Shown one piece after another: positions 14,364 through 14,608 of a stretch of 14,608 bases of DNA. How positions within the stretch are numbered: the first letter of the stretch is position 1; the number at the start of each line of letters is the position of its first letter. The position numbers and the translations under genes were made by a program. The notes under the pieces were generated by a model that ran no database searches, had not been told where the DNA came from, and saw only the letters and a list, made by a program, of their open reading frames with translations. The DNA is from Bacteroidota bacterium (GTDB taxonomy: Bacteria > Bacteroidota > Bacteroidia > Flavobacteriales > Schleiferiaceae): NCBI GenBank assembly GCA_005786915.1, contig SYCM01000008.1, positions 1 through 14,608 of the forward strand. The letters are read 5' to 3'.

Positions 14364-14407
14364 GCGTTTTGCGGTAAGGTAAGGCCGTTTTTATTCGACC
14401 AAAACGC
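14364..14407. repeat. Inverted repeat between convergent gene ends (weak terminator candidate)
   Basis: GCGTTTTG (14364-14371) is the exact inverse complement of CAAAACGC (14400-14407), with a 28-base loop. It begins directly after the rluD stop and ends inside the convergent T9SS-cargo gene. The stem is AT-rich in its core, the loop is long and no T-run follows directly, so termination is uncertain. A separate GTTTTTATT lies within the loop (14387-14395). Confidence 0.2.
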
Positions 14408-14608
14408 GGGTAGAGAGCGTTTGATGGGTATCAGTTAACCCTTCAAAAGTCCATATCCCTTGAGGTAATCGGTTCACGCGGATTGAAGTCGTGGGCTCAG
14501 GTAGTTGAACCTGGCGTACGCACTGCCCCGCAAGGTTGAAAATTCGGTAGCTACGAATCGCCTCATTGCACAGGATTTCAAAGTCTCCGTTGTTCGGGTT
14601 GGGCCGAA
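14391..14608 (-). CDS. C-terminal T9SS sorting domain of a secreted protein (5' end outside window)
   Basis: The minus strand is open from the window edge to TAA at 14393-14391 and encodes 71 residues without an internal Met, so an ATG-based ORF caller misses it. The sequence is a textbook T9SS type A sorting domain. It starts RPNPNNGDFEILCNE, followed by SYRIFNLAGQCVRQVQL, then IRVNRLPQGIWTFEG, and ends TRVLVE before the stop. The PNP(N)NG start, the YRIFNLAGQ strand, the LPQGIW strand and the hydrophobic end all match the family. The protein's main part lies beyond the window and its function cannot be inferred. It is convergent with rluD, 27 bases apart, and probably belongs to a separate minus-strand transcription unit. 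Confidence 0.88.
   Translation of the reverse strand, partial: RPNPNNGDFEILCNEAIRSYRIFNLAGQCVRQVQLPEPTTSIRVNRLPQGIWTFEGLTDTHQTLSTRVLVE

Noticed and set aside
14364..14407. Strong bidirectional terminator between rluD and the convergent T9SS gene.
   Set aside because: Only an eight-base-pair stem with a 28-base loop and no adjoining T-run; listed as a weak repeat, not as a terminator.
1..14608. Signs of a defence island, prophage, CRISPR array, biosynthetic cluster or other new multi-gene system.
   Set aside because: All sizeable ORFs resolve to housekeeping or T9SS families; no direct-repeat array, integrase, transposase, toxin-antitoxin pair or tRNA-linked insertion was seen.

Overview
The window looks like ordinary housekeeping chromosome from a member of the Bacteroidota, probably a compact-genome Flavobacteriales relative near Schleiferiaceae/Cryomorphaceae; that family-level placement is inference. 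Three things point to the phylum: a PorQ-family type IX secretion (T9SS) protein next to cytidylate kinase, two proteins with T9SS C-terminal sorting domains, and TAnnTTTG promoter boxes with no convincing Shine-Dalgarno sequences at most starts. By eye the DNA is GC-rich, unusually so for Flavobacteriales.

Layout: (1) 1-2935, plus strand: 3' half of lon, then porQ and cmk, tightly coupled. (2) 7438-2942, minus strand: rsfS, ftsH, a LUD-domain gene, cdsA, psd. This operon covers ribosome silencing, membrane proteolysis and phosphatidylethanolamine synthesis. (3) birA at 7528-8268, plus strand, divergent from rsfS and convergent with pyrE. (4) pyrE (minus) and a NUDIX hydrolase (plus) diverge from one shared CATG at 8919-8922. 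(5) ddl and coaD, minus strand, 10761-9309. (6) 10799-14363, plus strand: a PASTA-domain membrane protein, a T9SS-sorted secreted protein and an RluD-type pseudouridine synthase, each overlapping the next. (7) 14608-14391, minus strand: the last 71 residues of another T9SS cargo protein, cut by the window edge.

The genes cover protein quality control (lon, ftsH), nucleotides and cofactors (cmk, pyrE, coaD, birA), cell wall and membrane (ddl, cdsA, psd), the ribosome (rsfS, rluD) and T9SS secretion (porQ and two cargoes). Only about 232 bases (about 1.6%) lie outside genes. The longest gap is 89 bases, so no gene-free stretch over 300 bases exists. I see no tRNA, rRNA, CRISPR, insertion sequence or prophage signal.

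The clearest signal beyond gene content is regulatory. Five of the six divergent transcription-unit starts carry a TAnnTTTG box (three exact, two with one mismatch) ending only 4-5 bases before the ATG. That geometry predicts leaderless mRNAs. I found no convincing new multi-gene system.
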